Source: Pseudomonadota bacterium (GTDB taxonomy: Bacteria > Pseudomonadota > Alphaproteobacteria > Acetobacterales > Acetobacteraceae). From it: a stretch of DNA of 64,000 nucleotides. The stretch is from positions 109,501-173,500 of the forward strand of contig JAJZFB010000046.1 in the NCBI GenBank assembly GCA_021805545.1. Reading direction: 5' to 3'. How positions within the stretch are numbered: the stretch's first letter is position 1; each line of letters starts with the position of its first letter. The position numbers and the translations under genes are program-made. The notes under the pieces were generated by a model, which ran no database searches, was not told the DNA's origin, and saw only the letters and a program-made list of their open reading frames with translations. Below, in pieces: positions 19,837 through 29,381 of the stretch.

Positions 19837-19897
19837 TAGAGCGCGATTCAGACTTTCGAATCGCTCGCAAAGCGAGCGCATCTCAAGTCATCGCGCT

Positions 19898-19900
<3 letters not shown>
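19837..19900. repeat. palindromic repeat type C, copy 2 (inverted), overlapping the mreB stop
   Basis: A 64-bp element with termini TAGAGCGCGA and TCGCGCTCTA and an inner CGCTCGCAAAGCGAGCG hairpin. Its last three bases are the TAG stop of mreB on the minus strand. It may act as a transcript end for mreB. Confidence 0.82.
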
Positions 19901-21094
<1,194 letters not shown>

Positions 21095-21235
21095 TCAAGC
21101 TGTTACCGTAATGCCACAGCTTCGCCACCGCGCAGCTTTTATCGTGCCATGAAATCTTTGTAAGCCGCACCCAGGCACGGCTTGATTTGCCATCACTCCG
21201 GCAAAACATCTGCGCCACCAACAAGGAGTGTAATG

Positions 21236-21472
21236 ATGTCTCACCCCAAAATCGCCACGCTGCTGCTCGCGGCGTCTCTCCCTCTGCTGGCCGGTTGCGG
21301 TTATTCGCCCGGCCATCGCGCCCTTACCGGCGGCGCCATTGGCGCCGGGGCCGGGGCGATTATTGGCGGCGCCACGGGCATGGGCGCGGGTACAGGCGCG
21401 CTTATCGGCGCGGGCGCGGGCGCCCTTACCGGCGCCGCCACCTCGCACAACCAGCTCAACCTCGGCAATTAG
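21236..21472 (+). CDS. small glycine-zipper lipoprotein
   Basis: 78 residues. The signal peptide ends in the lipobox LLAGC, so lipidation at Cys is expected. The mature part is a Gly/Ala-rich pair of segments (GGAIGAGAGAIIGGATGMGAG, then GALIGAGAGALTG), the pattern of glycine-zipper 2TM lipoproteins. AAGGAG at 21223-21228 fits the second of two tandem ATGs (21233, 21236). The role is unknown; envelope stress proteins such as SlyB/OsmB-like lipoproteins look similar. A type B palindrome follows the stop. Confidence 0.8.
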   Translation: MSHPKIATLLLAASLPLLAGCGYSPGHRALTGGAIGAGAGAIIGGATGMGAGTGALIGAGAGALTGAATSHNQLNLGN

Positions 21473-21483
21473 GGCCGTATTAA

Positions 21484-21533
21484 GATTTTAAGCCGGATCA
21501 CAACGTGAGCCGGCCTAAAATCATCCGGCTCTA
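21484..21533. repeat. palindromic repeat type B, copy 2 (inverted)
   Basis: It reads GATTTTAAGCCGGATCAC and continues to ATCCGGCTCTA: the reverse complement of the left part of the element at 19762-19825, with a few changes and one arm decayed. It lies 11 bases after the lipoprotein stop and may serve as its terminator. Confidence 0.8.
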
Positions 21534-21555
21534 AGCCAGCCTCCAATCCGCCAGA

Positions 21556-21831
21556 TTACGCTTTCGGCCCAACCGGCTTGCTCATCAAAAACGGCAAATC
21601 GGGCGAGACGATGCTGGATTGGCGTCCGCCAGGATGAATAAGGGTGACGCGCCCAAGCCCTGGTGAGACCACCGTGGCGACAACCTCGTCAATCCATTTA
21701 TGCAAAATGGCGCGGGCTTCTGCCAGGCCGTCCTGGTCCAGCACCGGCACGCCGGATGCCTCAAGCTCCTCTTCCAGCTTCACCACATGCTCAGCGGCCG
21801 CCTGCCGCGCTTCCTCATGCTCGCCGCTCAT
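21556..21831 (-). CDS. small hypothetical protein
   Basis: 91 residues; no family recognised. An acidic helical N-terminus (SGEHEEARQAAAEHVVKLEEELEASG) is followed by QDGLAEARAILHKWIDEVVATVV and a short beta-rich tail ending SKPVGPKA. The ATG at 21831 has GGGGAGG five bases upstream; the GTG six bases earlier overlaps that Shine-Dalgarno. It has no signal peptide and is likely cytoplasmic. It lies downstream of the amidohydrolase gene but is separated from it by a terminator. Confidence 0.65.
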   Translation of the reverse strand: MSGEHEEARQAAAEHVVKLEEELEASGVPVLDQDGLAEARAILHKWIDEVVATVVSPGLGRVTLIHPGGRQSSIVSPDLPFLMSKPVGPKA

Positions 21832-21854
21832 CGGCACCTCCCCGCGCTAAATGC

Positions 21855-21883
21855 AAAACGCCCGGCTGGAGGGCCGGGCGTTT
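21855..21883 (-). terminator. intrinsic terminator of the amidohydrolase gene
   Basis: Arms AAACGCCCGGC (21856-21866) and GCCGGGCGTTT (21873-21883) around a six-base loop. Read on the minus strand the stem ends in TTTT. It starts 11 bases past the amidohydrolase stop. Confidence 0.85.
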
Positions 21884-21893
21884 CTGTCCGCCG

Positions 21894-23159
21894 TTAGAAC
21901 GGCAGGTTATACAGCTTGGCGGCGTTGCTTTGCAGCACCTTTTTGCGGACCTCGGGGCTGTAGCCGCCCAGCGTCTCCACAATATGGTCCTGCACGCCCG
22001 GGTAAAGCGAGGTGGGGTGCGGGAAGTCGGTTTCGAACAGCACCTTGTCCTCGCCGATCACGTCCAGCAGCTTCTGCGGCCCGACCTTCTCGAACCAATA
22101 GGTAACCCAGAAATGGTCGCGGAAATATTCCCAGGGGCGGCGGTTCAGGATGGCCCGCTTGCTGGCCAGCATCTCGTCGAACTGGTGCTCCAGCGCTTCC
22201 AGGGCGAACGGCACCCAGCCCATGCCACTCTCGATCAGGCCGATCTTCAGCTTGGGGTGGCGGTCGAGCCGGCCGCTGACAATCCAGTTGCCCAGCGTGG
22301 CGGCATTGCAGATGGAGAACATGGTCGCCACCACGGAAAGCGTCTGCTCGAAGGCAAAGCCCTTCCAGGTCAGCGCGTTGGGGTCAACGGCCGCGTTCAG
22401 GTGGAAGTTCAGCGGGGTGCCCGTCTCGCTGCACAGGTCCAGGAACGGCGTCCAGTATTCGCCGTTGAAGGAGGGCAGGCCCAGGCGCTCGGGCGTATCG
22501 GGCAGCACGAAGCCCTTCAGCCCCATATCGATGCAGCGGCGGGCCTCGGCCATCAGCTCCTTCTCGTCCCATAGCGGCAGATGCGCCATGGTGAACAAGC
22601 GGTCGCCGGATTCCTGCTGGCGCTCGATCGCGGCGTCGTTATACATTTTGATGATGGTGACGGCGAGGTCGTTATCGCCCAGAGACATCAGCGAGCCGGC
22701 CTGGGTGACGCCGGAATTCTGGTAGCAGATTTGCGCCCAGATCCCCATATCATCCATCGCCTGCAGGCGGGTTTTGGTGATGTAGGCGCCGCTATGCCCC
22801 TCTTCGATGGTGGGGAAGGCCAGGCGGCCGAGCAGCTTGTTGTTATCGGCGCGAATGACGTTGCCGCCGAGCGAGCCGAAATTGCGGTCGCCGATGAACC
22901 AGCGGTCCACACCATTCACCCGGCGGACTTCCGGCACGCGGCCCTTGTATTTGGCCGTGGCGCGCGAGGTGAACAAATCCGGCGCTTCGGTAATATGCGT
23001 GTCGCAATCGACAATCTTGATACCCGCGAACATCGGGTCCAGGCCGCGCGACTGCGTGGCGTAGTCAACCTCGCGCAGCACGCCGCCGGGCATATAGCCC
23101 TGCTCGGACCAGTATTTCGGGGCGTCATCCGCAATAACTGCGGAATCCTTCTCTGCCAT
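21894..23159 (-). CDS. amidohydrolase-2 family protein (metal-dependent hydrolase/decarboxylase)
   Basis: A 421-residue TIM-barrel of the ACMSD/amidohydrolase-2 type. Metal-site features are IVDCDTHITEAPDLF near residue 49 (in place of the classical HxH), GTPLNFHLNAAVD, GLIESGMGWVPFALEALE and the terminal VLFETDFPHPTSLYPG with catalytic Asp. Relatives decarboxylate aromatic acids or hydrolyse ring products; many sit in aromatic or steroid clusters. GGAGGAG lies six bases before the ATG. It is a single-gene unit with its own terminator. Confidence 0.88.
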   Translation of the reverse strand: MAEKDSAVIADDAPKYWSEQGYMPGGVLREVDYATQSRGLDPMFAGIKIVDCDTHITEAPDLFTSRATAKYKGRVPEVRRVNGVDRWFIGDRNFGSLGGNVIRADNNKLLGRLAFPTIEEGHSGAYITKTRLQAMDDMGIWAQICYQNSGVTQAGSLMSLGDNDLAVTIIKMYNDAAIERQQESGDRLFTMAHLPLWDEKELMAEARRCIDMGLKGFVLPDTPERLGLPSFNGEYWTPFLDLCSETGTPLNFHLNAAVDPNALTWKGFAFEQTLSVVATMFSICNAATLGNWIVSGRLDRHPKLKIGLIESGMGWVPFALEALEHQFDEMLASKRAILNRRPWEYFRDHFWVTYWFEKVGPQKLLDVIGEDKVLFETDFPHPTSLYPGVQDHIVETLGGYSPEVRKKVLQSNAAKLYNLPF

Positions 23160-23352
23160 GGTTCACTCCTCCGGCTGGCGGCTGCCCCTTCCCCGTCCCT
23201 ACGGGCGGCGCAACCGCGTCTATTCAATAACCGACACCTTACCATCTTTTTTCGGGCCATCAAACCCCTTTAGATGGACGGCGTATGCGGGCGGCGCATA
23301 CATATATAATAAGCGCGCCGCCAGGGGGCTGGCCCCTTTACGCATTATTCAT

Positions 23353-25140
23353 CTACCCGGCGATGGCGCTGGCCACATGGCGCACGAAAGCGGCGGGGTC
23401 TTCTGGCAAGTCGCCCTCTTGCAGCCGGGCCAAATCCAGCAGCAGGGTTGCGGCCTCCGCCACATCCTCGCGCGCGGTTAGGGCCTGCACCAGCTTGTGG
23501 CCGGGGTTTATTTCCAGCTTGGGCGCGGGGCCGAAAATGGGGCGCCCGGCACGGCGCAGCAGGCGCTGCATGGCCAAATCCGGCCCGCCCTCGGCCGCCG
23601 CCAGCATGGCCGGGCTGTCTTTCAGCCGTGCCGAAACACCCACGCCCGAGACCTTACCGCCCAGCGCGGTTTGCAGCTTCTCGCACAAAGCGGCCACATC
23701 CGGCGCCACCTCTCCGCCATCGAACAGCTTGCCGGCCTTGGAGACGCTGGTGAGCGGCTTGTCCTTGAACTTGCCCAGGCGCTCTGGCCAGAACGCGTCT
23801 ATCGCATCGCCCAGCAGCAGCACCTCGTAGCCCTTTTCCGCAAAACCTTCGAGCTGCGGCGAGGTTTTGAGGTGCGCGGCATCGCCTGCCAGGTAGTAAA
23901 TCTCGCTCTGCCCTTCCGGCATACGGGCGATGTAATCCTCCAGCGTGGTGCTCTCTTCCTTGGTGGAAGCAAAGCGCAGCAGGGCGGCAATTTCGGCGCC
24001 ATGGCCGGTATCCTCGTAAATGCCCTCTTTCAGCACCCCGCCAAAATTCTCCAGGAAGGATTTGAAACTCTCCGGCTCCTTGGCCTTGCTCTTCAGCTCG
24101 GAGAGCACGCGGTTGAGCAGCGCCTTGCGGATTTTATCCAGCACCGGCGTGGCTTGCAGCAGCTCGCGGCTTACGTTCAGCGGCAGATCTTCCGTATCCA
24201 CCACGCCGGTAACGAATGAGAGCCAGTCCGGCAGCAGCTTGGCGTCATCGGTGATGAACATGCGCTTCACATGCAGCCGAACTTTCGATTCCCGCCGCTC
24301 TTCCATGGGGAAAAACGGTTTGGACGAGGGGATGAACAGCAGCGCGGAGAATTCCAGCGTGCCTTCCGCGCGCCAATGGATGGTGGCCCATGGCTCGTCG
24401 AAATGATGCCCCGCATGGCGGTAGAAATCGGCATATTCCTCCGCCGTCACCTCGGATTTCGCCTTGCGCCACAGCGCCTTGCCCTCGGTTACCGGCTCGT
24501 ACTTCCCGTCTTCCTCCAGCTCCACCGGCAGCGCCACATGGTCCGCCCATTTGCGGATGATGTTCTTTATCCGGTGGTTTTCCAAAAACTCATCCGCATC
24601 CTGCTTCACATGCAGCGTCACGGTGGTTCCGGCATCTTCGCGGGTGGCGGATTTAAGCGTGTAGGTGCCCTTGCCGTCCGAGACCCATTCCCACGCCTCG
24701 TCATGCCCGGCCTTGCGCGAGACCACCTCCACTTTATCGGCCACCATGAAGGCGGAGTAGAACCCCACGCCGAACTGGCCGATGAGGCTTGGCTTGTCCT
24801 CGGGCTTTTGCGCGGCAAGCTGGCTGGCGGCGAAGGCGGCGGTGCCCGAGCGGGCGATGGTGCCCAGATTCTCCGCCAGCTCCTCCTTGCCCATGCCTAT
24901 GCCGGAATCGGCGATGGTGATGGTGCGGGCGTTTTTATCCACCGCGATTTTAACCGCCGGGCCGCCGGGCAGGGCCAGGGTTTCGTCGGAAAGGGAGAGA
25001 AAGCGGCGCTTATCCGTGGCGTCCGCCGCGTTGGCCACCAGCTCGCGCAGGAAAATCTCGCGGTCCGAGTAGAGCGAATGCACCACCAGGTCGAGCAGGC
25101 GGCCCACTTCAGTGCCAAAACTACGTGTTTCTTCAGTCAT
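23353..25140 (-). CDS. htpG: molecular chaperone HtpG (Hsp90)
   Basis: 595 residues, slightly shorter than E. coli HtpG (624). The GHKL ATPase motifs are present: [10 protein letters not shown] with the Mg-binding Asn, [25 protein letters not shown] and [13 protein letters not shown]. Middle-domain blocks [11 protein letters not shown] and [16 protein letters not shown] and the C-terminal dimerisation region follow. It is an ATP-dependent cytosolic chaperone. GAGGA lies just before the ATG, and it is divergent from the acidic hypothetical gene at 25267. I saw no convincing sigma-32 promoter upstream. Confidence 0.97.
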   Translation of the reverse strand: MTEETRSFGTEVGRLLDLVVHSLYSDREIFLRELVANAADATDKRRFLSLSDETLALPGGPAVKIAVDKNARTITIADSGIGMGKEELAENLGTIARSGTAAFAASQLAAQKPEDKPSLIGQFGVGFYSAFMVADKVEVVSRKAGHDEAWEWVSDGKGTYTLKSATREDAGTTVTLHVKQDADEFLENHRIKNIIRKWADHVALPVELEEDGKYEPVTEGKALWRKAKSEVTAEEYADFYRHAGHHFDEPWATIHWRAEGTLEFSALLFIPSSKPFFPMEERRESKVRLHVKRMFITDDAKLLPDWLSFVTGVVDTEDLPLNVSRELLQATPVLDKIRKALLNRVLSELKSKAKEPESFKSFLENFGGVLKEGIYEDTGHGAEIAALLRFASTKEESTTLEDYIARMPEGQSEIYYLAGDAAHLKTSPQLEGFAEKGYEVLLLGDAIDAFWPERLGKFKDKPLTSVSKAGKLFDGGEVAPDVAALCEKLQTALGGKVSGVGVSARLKDSPAMLAAAEGGPDLAMQRLLRRAGRPIFGPAPKLEINPGHKLVQALTAREDVAEAATLLLDLARLQEGDLPEDPAAFVRHVASAIAG

Positions 25141-25266
25141 GCCATCCTCACGATTTTGGGGCCGTATTTAAACAAATTGCAACGCCGCTCCAAGGGGGCA
25201 AAACGGCATTGCGCGGTGCGCCCGGGCGCTGTTATCCAGGCGCCAAACCAATACGGAGCCTAAGCC

Positions 25267-25731
25267 ATGGCCGCCAGCGCCACCTTTACCCGCCTGCGCC
25301 GCGCGGAGCTGCCCGGCCTGGTTGCCGCCGCGCAGACGGACGACCCGCAGGATTTATTCGCCTATCTGGCCGCCAACGGTACCTCGGTGGCCGATTTTGA
25401 CTATGACGGGTCGATTTTTTCCACCCTGCTGCCCGTGCTGGCCGAGGATTACGAGATAGACCTGGAAACCAGCGAGAACGAGGCCATAGCCGATATTGCC
25501 GAGGCGGCGGAGCTGCTGGTGGTGATACTGACCCAGGAGGAGCAGGATAAATACCTCACCCGGCTGGACCCGGATAATTTCGGCGAGGACGAGCTGGAAG
25601 AGCTGTACGAGGATTTCACCGGCGAGGAAGCCGCCGGCGCGGGCGAGGCCATGCTGGCCGGTATAGCAGCACTGGGCCAGGCGCTGAGCGAGGTGGATGC
25701 GGAGCATGTGGTGGTGGTGACGGCGGGGTAG
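25267..25731 (+). CDS. acidic hypothetical protein
   Basis: 154 residues, strongly acidic in its second half (LDPDNFGEDELEELYEDFTGEEAAG). The N-terminus, ATFTRLRRAELPGLVAAAQTDDPQDLFAYLAANG, is helical. Asp/Glu-rich blocks (DFDYDGSIFSTLLPVLAEDYEIDLETSENE) suggest a soluble helical domain. No family is recognised with confidence, and there is no signal peptide. GGAG is about eight bases before the ATG. Confidence 0.72.
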   Translation: MAASATFTRLRRAELPGLVAAAQTDDPQDLFAYLAANGTSVADFDYDGSIFSTLLPVLAEDYEIDLETSENEAIADIAEAAELLVVILTQEEQDKYLTRLDPDNFGEDELEELYEDFTGEEAAGAGEAMLAGIAALGQALSEVDAEHVVVVTAG

Positions 25732-25880
25732 GGGTGGCTGGGGTGTTGCGGGCGGGGTGGGGCTAAATGCGCCCTTGATGGCCGCTCTCGACTTCTGGCA
25801 GCCTCCCCAACAACGGACATTCCGGCTATTGTAAGGTTTTAGATTAAGGGCATTTGTGCGCCGTTGGTGGTCACAGATTT

Positions 25881-25906
25881 AAAAAAGAGTCCGCCGGGGT
25901 GGACTC
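25881..25906 (-). terminator. orphan intrinsic terminator on the minus strand
   Basis: Read on the minus strand: GAGTCC, loop ACCCCGGC, GGACTC, TTTTTT. No minus-strand gene lies upstream of it, because the DUF4238 gene runs the other way. It may end a short antisense RNA or be left over from a lost gene. The rest of 25732-26015 holds no gene that I can support. Confidence 0.55.
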
Positions 25907-26015
25907 GGGAGTGCAACGCCAGAAGCAATGCCTTAAGCATTTTCAACCAGTCAATGACGAATATCTTCTCCCTGGATTACAAAGTACTTCGATCTTATCA
26001 AGCAAGAGATTCTAC

Positions 26016-27215
26016 ATGCCAGACAATAAACGTCAACATTACGTTCCAAAATTTCTACTCAGACAATTTTCGTGTGATGTAAACAAAAAGCAAATAAACA
26101 TTATCAATATCGGCCGAAGAAAGATCATCCAAAACGCCTCTCTGGGAGAGCAATGTTACCGGGATTATTTCTATGGAAAAACCACAGAGATTGAAAAGAG
26201 CCTCGCTTCTCTTGAAGGCGTATTTTCTAAGGTCGTTAAAGATATTCTCTCCACAGGAGCTTATGACCATCGGCAAGAGTTTCATATGACATTAATGATT
26301 TCACTCCAAAAGAATCGTACGTTACGAGCCGAAGAAGAATTAAATGCAATGGTCGACAAGCTCGTCAAACTGGCGATGCACGGCAAAATTAGCGAGGAAA
26401 TACTTCGGGGCGTAAGAATTAATTTCGAGAAGGCGATAACTCACCAAATTGGTCGAGCGCTTACTCTTAGCCCAATGCTGCTCGATCTAAAACAGTTTAT
26501 AATAGAAAACAGAACATCAATCCCTTTCGTTCTTTCCGACAATCCCGTAATCGTAACAAATTTGTTCGGTCGCACTCGATTCCGCGGTCGTGCATTAGAC
26601 GGAATGTCAAAATCGGGACTTCAGATGCTAATGCCTCTTTCCCCCAAATATGCAATTCTGCTTCACGATGGAAACGTCTACACTACTCAAGCAGATGACA
26701 ATATCATAAAGGTAAGCCGCGAAAAAATTATAGATAATATCAACGAACTTCAATGGGTAAACGCCTATAAAAACGTCTACTTTTCTCCTGAATTTGGAAA
26801 TCAAAAAATCTCGCAACTCCTCGAAATCGAACGAAAGAGCGGTGATTTGATTTCGTTCGAGCGACTCCAAAGTCTCGATGGAGGTAGAAGTTATAGACTC
26901 AATGATAAAGATGAATATGCACCACCAGATGAAGGAGTGAAATCAGAGCTTGTCCGAGTCTCATCGAAAATGCTCTCTAAAGACATTCGTATAGATGCAG
27001 TCAAAGTAAGGTCAAACCCTTTATTTTATGATGACAACTCAATGGGTTCGCCCAAACGAGACCCCATCTGGTGCCAGATAGTTGAAGACTTCTCAGACGC
27101 TATGCTGTCAGGATCATGCAAATTTAATGACATCTGGAGTTTTTTCGAAAGCCATTATCTTAGTTCTCGGATTGGACCGTGGCACGGTCGAGTTTTCCGT
27201 CGCTCTGGCAAATGA
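26016..27215 (+). CDS. DUF4238 domain protein on an AT-rich island
   Basis: 399 residues from ATG 26016. The N-terminal KRQHYVPKFLLRQFS is the hallmark of DUF4238, whose function is unknown. Other family-like segments are SLGEQCYRDYFYG, the FVLSDNPVIVTN block and LMPLSPKYAILLHDG. Base composition drops to roughly 40-45% GC, with codon use (AAA, ATA, AGA) unlike all neighbours, so recent horizontal transfer is likely. The Shine-Dalgarno is weak. DUF4238 genes are often found alone on genomic islands; a defence role has been speculated but nothing here shows it. The open frame extends upstream to 25854, but that part is not family-like. Confidence 0.85.
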   Translation: MPDNKRQHYVPKFLLRQFSCDVNKKQINIINIGRRKIIQNASLGEQCYRDYFYGKTTEIEKSLASLEGVFSKVVKDILSTGAYDHRQEFHMTLMISLQKNRTLRAEEELNAMVDKLVKLAMHGKISEEILRGVRINFEKAITHQIGRALTLSPMLLDLKQFIIENRTSIPFVLSDNPVIVTNLFGRTRFRGRALDGMSKSGLQMLMPLSPKYAILLHDGNVYTTQADDNIIKVSREKIIDNINELQWVNAYKNVYFSPEFGNQKISQLLEIERKSGDLISFERLQSLDGGRSYRLNDKDEYAPPDEGVKSELVRVSSKMLSKDIRIDAVKVRSNPLFYDDNSMGSPKRDPIWCQIVEDFSDAMLSGSCKFNDIWSFFESHYLSSRIGPWHGRVFRRSGK

Positions 27216-27361
27216 TTCAAGTTGTGAATAGGTCAAAGCCGAGAAAGTTGAAAATCGTTGATGGGTCGCGGTACGGAGGATTACACGAAGGAGAATATGT
27301 CCTCTATGCCAATTCTTAATTCCGAAACGGCCCCTCGGCTCCCGGCCCACACCACCCGCCC

Positions 27362-28018
27362 CTACGCCCCCGTATTCGCCCGGTAAGCCGTAGCAAATTG
27401 CCGCACCGCCGCTGCCACCTCGTCATCAGACAGCAGCACCGGCCCGCCTGCTGCCAGCGATAGTGTGTATTGCTGCGCCAGCACTTCCAGCTCGGTTGCC
27501 GCCGCCAGGGCTGTTGCAACGTCGCGCCCCACGGCGATGCCGCCATGGTTTTCCATCAGGCAGGCCGTGCAGCCTTCCAGCGCGGCCAGTACGTTGGCGG
27601 AAAGTTCCGCTGTGCCAAACAGCGCATACGCGGCCAGGCGCAAAGGCGCGCCGCCAAAACGGGCGATCATGTAATGGCACGCCGGAATCTCGCGCCGGGC
27701 CATGGCCAGGGCAGTGGTGTAGGGCGCGTGGTGGTGCACCACCCCGCCTATTTCTGGCCGGGCCAGGTAAATATCCAAATGGAAGCGCCATTCCGATGAC
27801 GGGCGGTAGCGCCCCTCATACGTGCCATCGGGCTTCAGCAGCGGAATCATCTCCGGCGTCAGCGCCTCGTACGGCGTGGCGGAGGGGGTAATTAAAATCC
27901 CCTCTTCCGTGCGCAGAGACACATTGCCGGATGTGCCGGCGGAAAGGCCGCGCGCGGCCATGGCTTGCGCGGCTTCAATAAGGGCTTGGCGGGCGGGCAG
28001 CATAGCCGCCCGTAGCAT
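27362..28018 (-). CDS. class II aldolase/adducin family protein (fuculose-phosphate aldolase-like)
   Basis: 218 residues. The zinc site is visible as VVHHHAPYTTALAM with the paired His and a later His in the MENHGGIAVGRD block. SAGTSGNVSLR and ITPSATPYEALTPEMI bind the phosphate of the substrate. It would cleave or epimerise a sugar phosphate, or act on a related hydroxyacid. The start may be ATG 28018 or the second ATG at 28003. It is divergent from the arsR gene across a 63-base gap holding the arsR operator. Confidence 0.85.
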   Translation of the reverse strand: MLRAAMLPARQALIEAAQAMAARGLSAGTSGNVSLRTEEGILITPSATPYEALTPEMIPLLKPDGTYEGRYRPSSEWRFHLDIYLARPEIGGVVHHHAPYTTALAMARREIPACHYMIARFGGAPLRLAAYALFGTAELSANVLAALEGCTACLMENHGGIAVGRDVATALAAATELEVLAQQYTLSLAAGGPVLLSDDEVAAAVRQFATAYRANTGA

Positions 28019-28035
28019 GGCGGGGCGGGGCCGGA

Positions 28036-28079
28036 ATAGTTAAGTATTGACTTATCTATTTGCGCCACTATAGTTAAGT
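28036..28079. promoter_or_regulatory. candidate ArsR operator/promoter region
   Basis: Two direct copies of ATAGTTAAGT (28036-28045, 28070-28079) lie 34 bp apart. Between and over them is the inverted repeat TAAGT-ATTG-ACTTA (28041-28054). This AT-rich spot just upstream of the arsR ATG, in the divergent gap, fits autoregulation. Confidence 0.55.
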
Positions 28080-28081
28080 CC

Positions 28082-28426
28082 ATGCTTAACCAATCCACCA
28101 GCCTCGACCTCGCCTTCCAGGCCCTGGCAGACCCGGCCCGCCGCGCCATGCTGGAGCGGCTTTCGCAAGGCCCGGCCTCGGTAAGCGAGCTGGCAAAACC
28201 GCTGCAAATGTCCATGCCCGCGGTGCTGCAACATTTGGCGGTGCTGGAGCAGGCCGGGCTTGCCAGCTCGCGCAAAACGGGCCGGGTGCGAAGCTGCGAG
28301 CTGAACGCGGCGCGGCTGGAGGATGTGCAAAAATGGCTGAACGCGCGCCGCGCGGAATGGGAAGCCAGGTTCGACCGACTGGCGGCTTACCTAAACACAT
28401 TAGACGAGGGGAATAAAAATGGATGA
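28082..28426 (+). CDS. ArsR-family winged-helix repressor
   Basis: 114 residues. HTH: ALADPARRAMLERLSQGPASVSELAKPLQMSMPAVLQHLAVLEQAGLASSRKTGRVRSCEL. No cysteine metal site (CVCxC) is visible, so it is not a classical metal sensor. It belongs to the group paired with AHSA1/SRPBCC genes (compare SdpR- and YczG-like pairs). It overlaps the next gene by eight bases and is translationally coupled to it. It probably represses its own operon through the repeats upstream. Confidence 0.92.
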   Translation: MLNQSTSLDLAFQALADPARRAMLERLSQGPASVSELAKPLQMSMPAVLQHLAVLEQAGLASSRKTGRVRSCELNAARLEDVQKWLNARRAEWEARFDRLAAYLNTLDEGNKNG

Positions 28427-29381
28427 GTTTTATCCCGGCATGAAGCCGGAGCCATTGGTGATGTCACGCGTGTTCAAGGCCCCGCGGGAAACCGTTTTTC
28501 GCGCCTGGAGCAGTGCCGGGCACATCAGGCATTGGTTCAGCCCGGCGGGATGCACTGTGCCGGAGGCGGAGGTCGATTTCCGCTCCGGCGGCGTATTCGC
28601 CGTGTGTATGCTTCTGCCCGATGGAAGCAAAAACTGGTCACGGGGCAATTTTGTCGAGGTTATACCGGCGGAGCGGCTGGTTTTCGCGGGCGGCGTGACT
28701 GCGGGCGGAACGAAATTGTTCAACGTCGTCACCACCGTCACCTTTGCCGATGAAGGTGCTGGGACCAGAATGACCGTGCATCAGGCCTACGAAATTTTTG
28801 CCGAATCGGCACGCTTTGCCATTGGCGGCGCCACGGAAGGCTGGCGCACCACGCTGGACAAGCTGGACACGCTGGTCACGCGCCTCACTACCCCGGCCGT
28901 GCATGGCAGCTTCACCATCGAGCGTGTTTTCACCGCCCCGCCCGCGCGCGTGTTCCACGCCCTTACCAATGCGGAGGCCAAGGCCAAATGGTTTGCCGGG
29001 GGGCATGGGCAGGAAATTCTGGAACGCCGGATAGACGCCACGCCCGGCGGGCGAGAGCGTGTGGAAGGGCGCTGGCCGGATGGCACGGTAAGCTGCTTCG
29101 ACGCGCTTTATTTCGACGTCATCCCCAACCGCCGCCTGGTTTACGCTTACGAGATGCACCTGAACGGCGCCAAAATCTCTGTCTCGCTCGCCACGCTGGA
29201 GTTAAGCCCGGCCCAAGGCGGCACCAGGCTGGTGCTTACCGAGCAAGGCAGCTTTCTGGATGGCTACGAGGATAATGGCGCGCGCGAGGAAGGCACGGGG
29301 TTCCTGCTTGGCAGGCTCGCCGCATCGCTGGGTGAGCCAAGCGCGGTTAAGCCGCCGGCGCAAATTTGTGGTCAGAGCTAA
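28419..29381 (+). CDS. double SRPBCC (AHSA1-type) protein
   Basis: 320 residues made of two Aha1/START-like domains: one about 8-155 (PLVMSRVFKAPRETVFRAWSSAGHIRHWFSPAG ... FAIGGATEGWRTTLDKL), the second about 163-305 (SFTIERVFTAPPARVFHALTNAEAKAKWFAGGHG ...). Both have the hydrophobic-ligand helix-grip pattern. Single-domain relatives are about 150 residues, so this is a tandem fusion. It is coupled to the ArsR gene; such pairs are common, and the protein may bind a small hydrophobic ligand. Its 3' end overlaps the convergent gene by 35 bases. Confidence 0.88.
   Translation: MDEFYPGMKPEPLVMSRVFKAPRETVFRAWSSAGHIRHWFSPAGCTVPEAEVDFRSGGVFAVCMLLPDGSKNWSRGNFVEVIPAERLVFAGGVTAGGTKLFNVVTTVTFADEGAGTRMTVHQAYEIFAESARFAIGGATEGWRTTLDKLDTLVTRLTTPAVHGSFTIERVFTAPPARVFHALTNAEAKAKWFAGGHGQEILERRIDATPGGRERVEGRWPDGTVSCFDALYFDVIPNRRLVYAYEMHLNGAKISVSLATLELSPAQGGTRLVLTEQGSFLDGYEDNGAREEGTGFLLGRLAASLGEPSAVKPPAQICGQS

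Noticed and set aside
25142..25266. Heat-shock (sigma-32) promoter for htpG
   Set aside because: CTTGG and CCCC pieces occur but are about 27 bases apart, not the required 13-14.
25741..27361. Integrated element with att repeats around the DUF4238 gene
   Set aside because: No direct repeats at the two composition boundaries, no tRNA and no integrase could be found.
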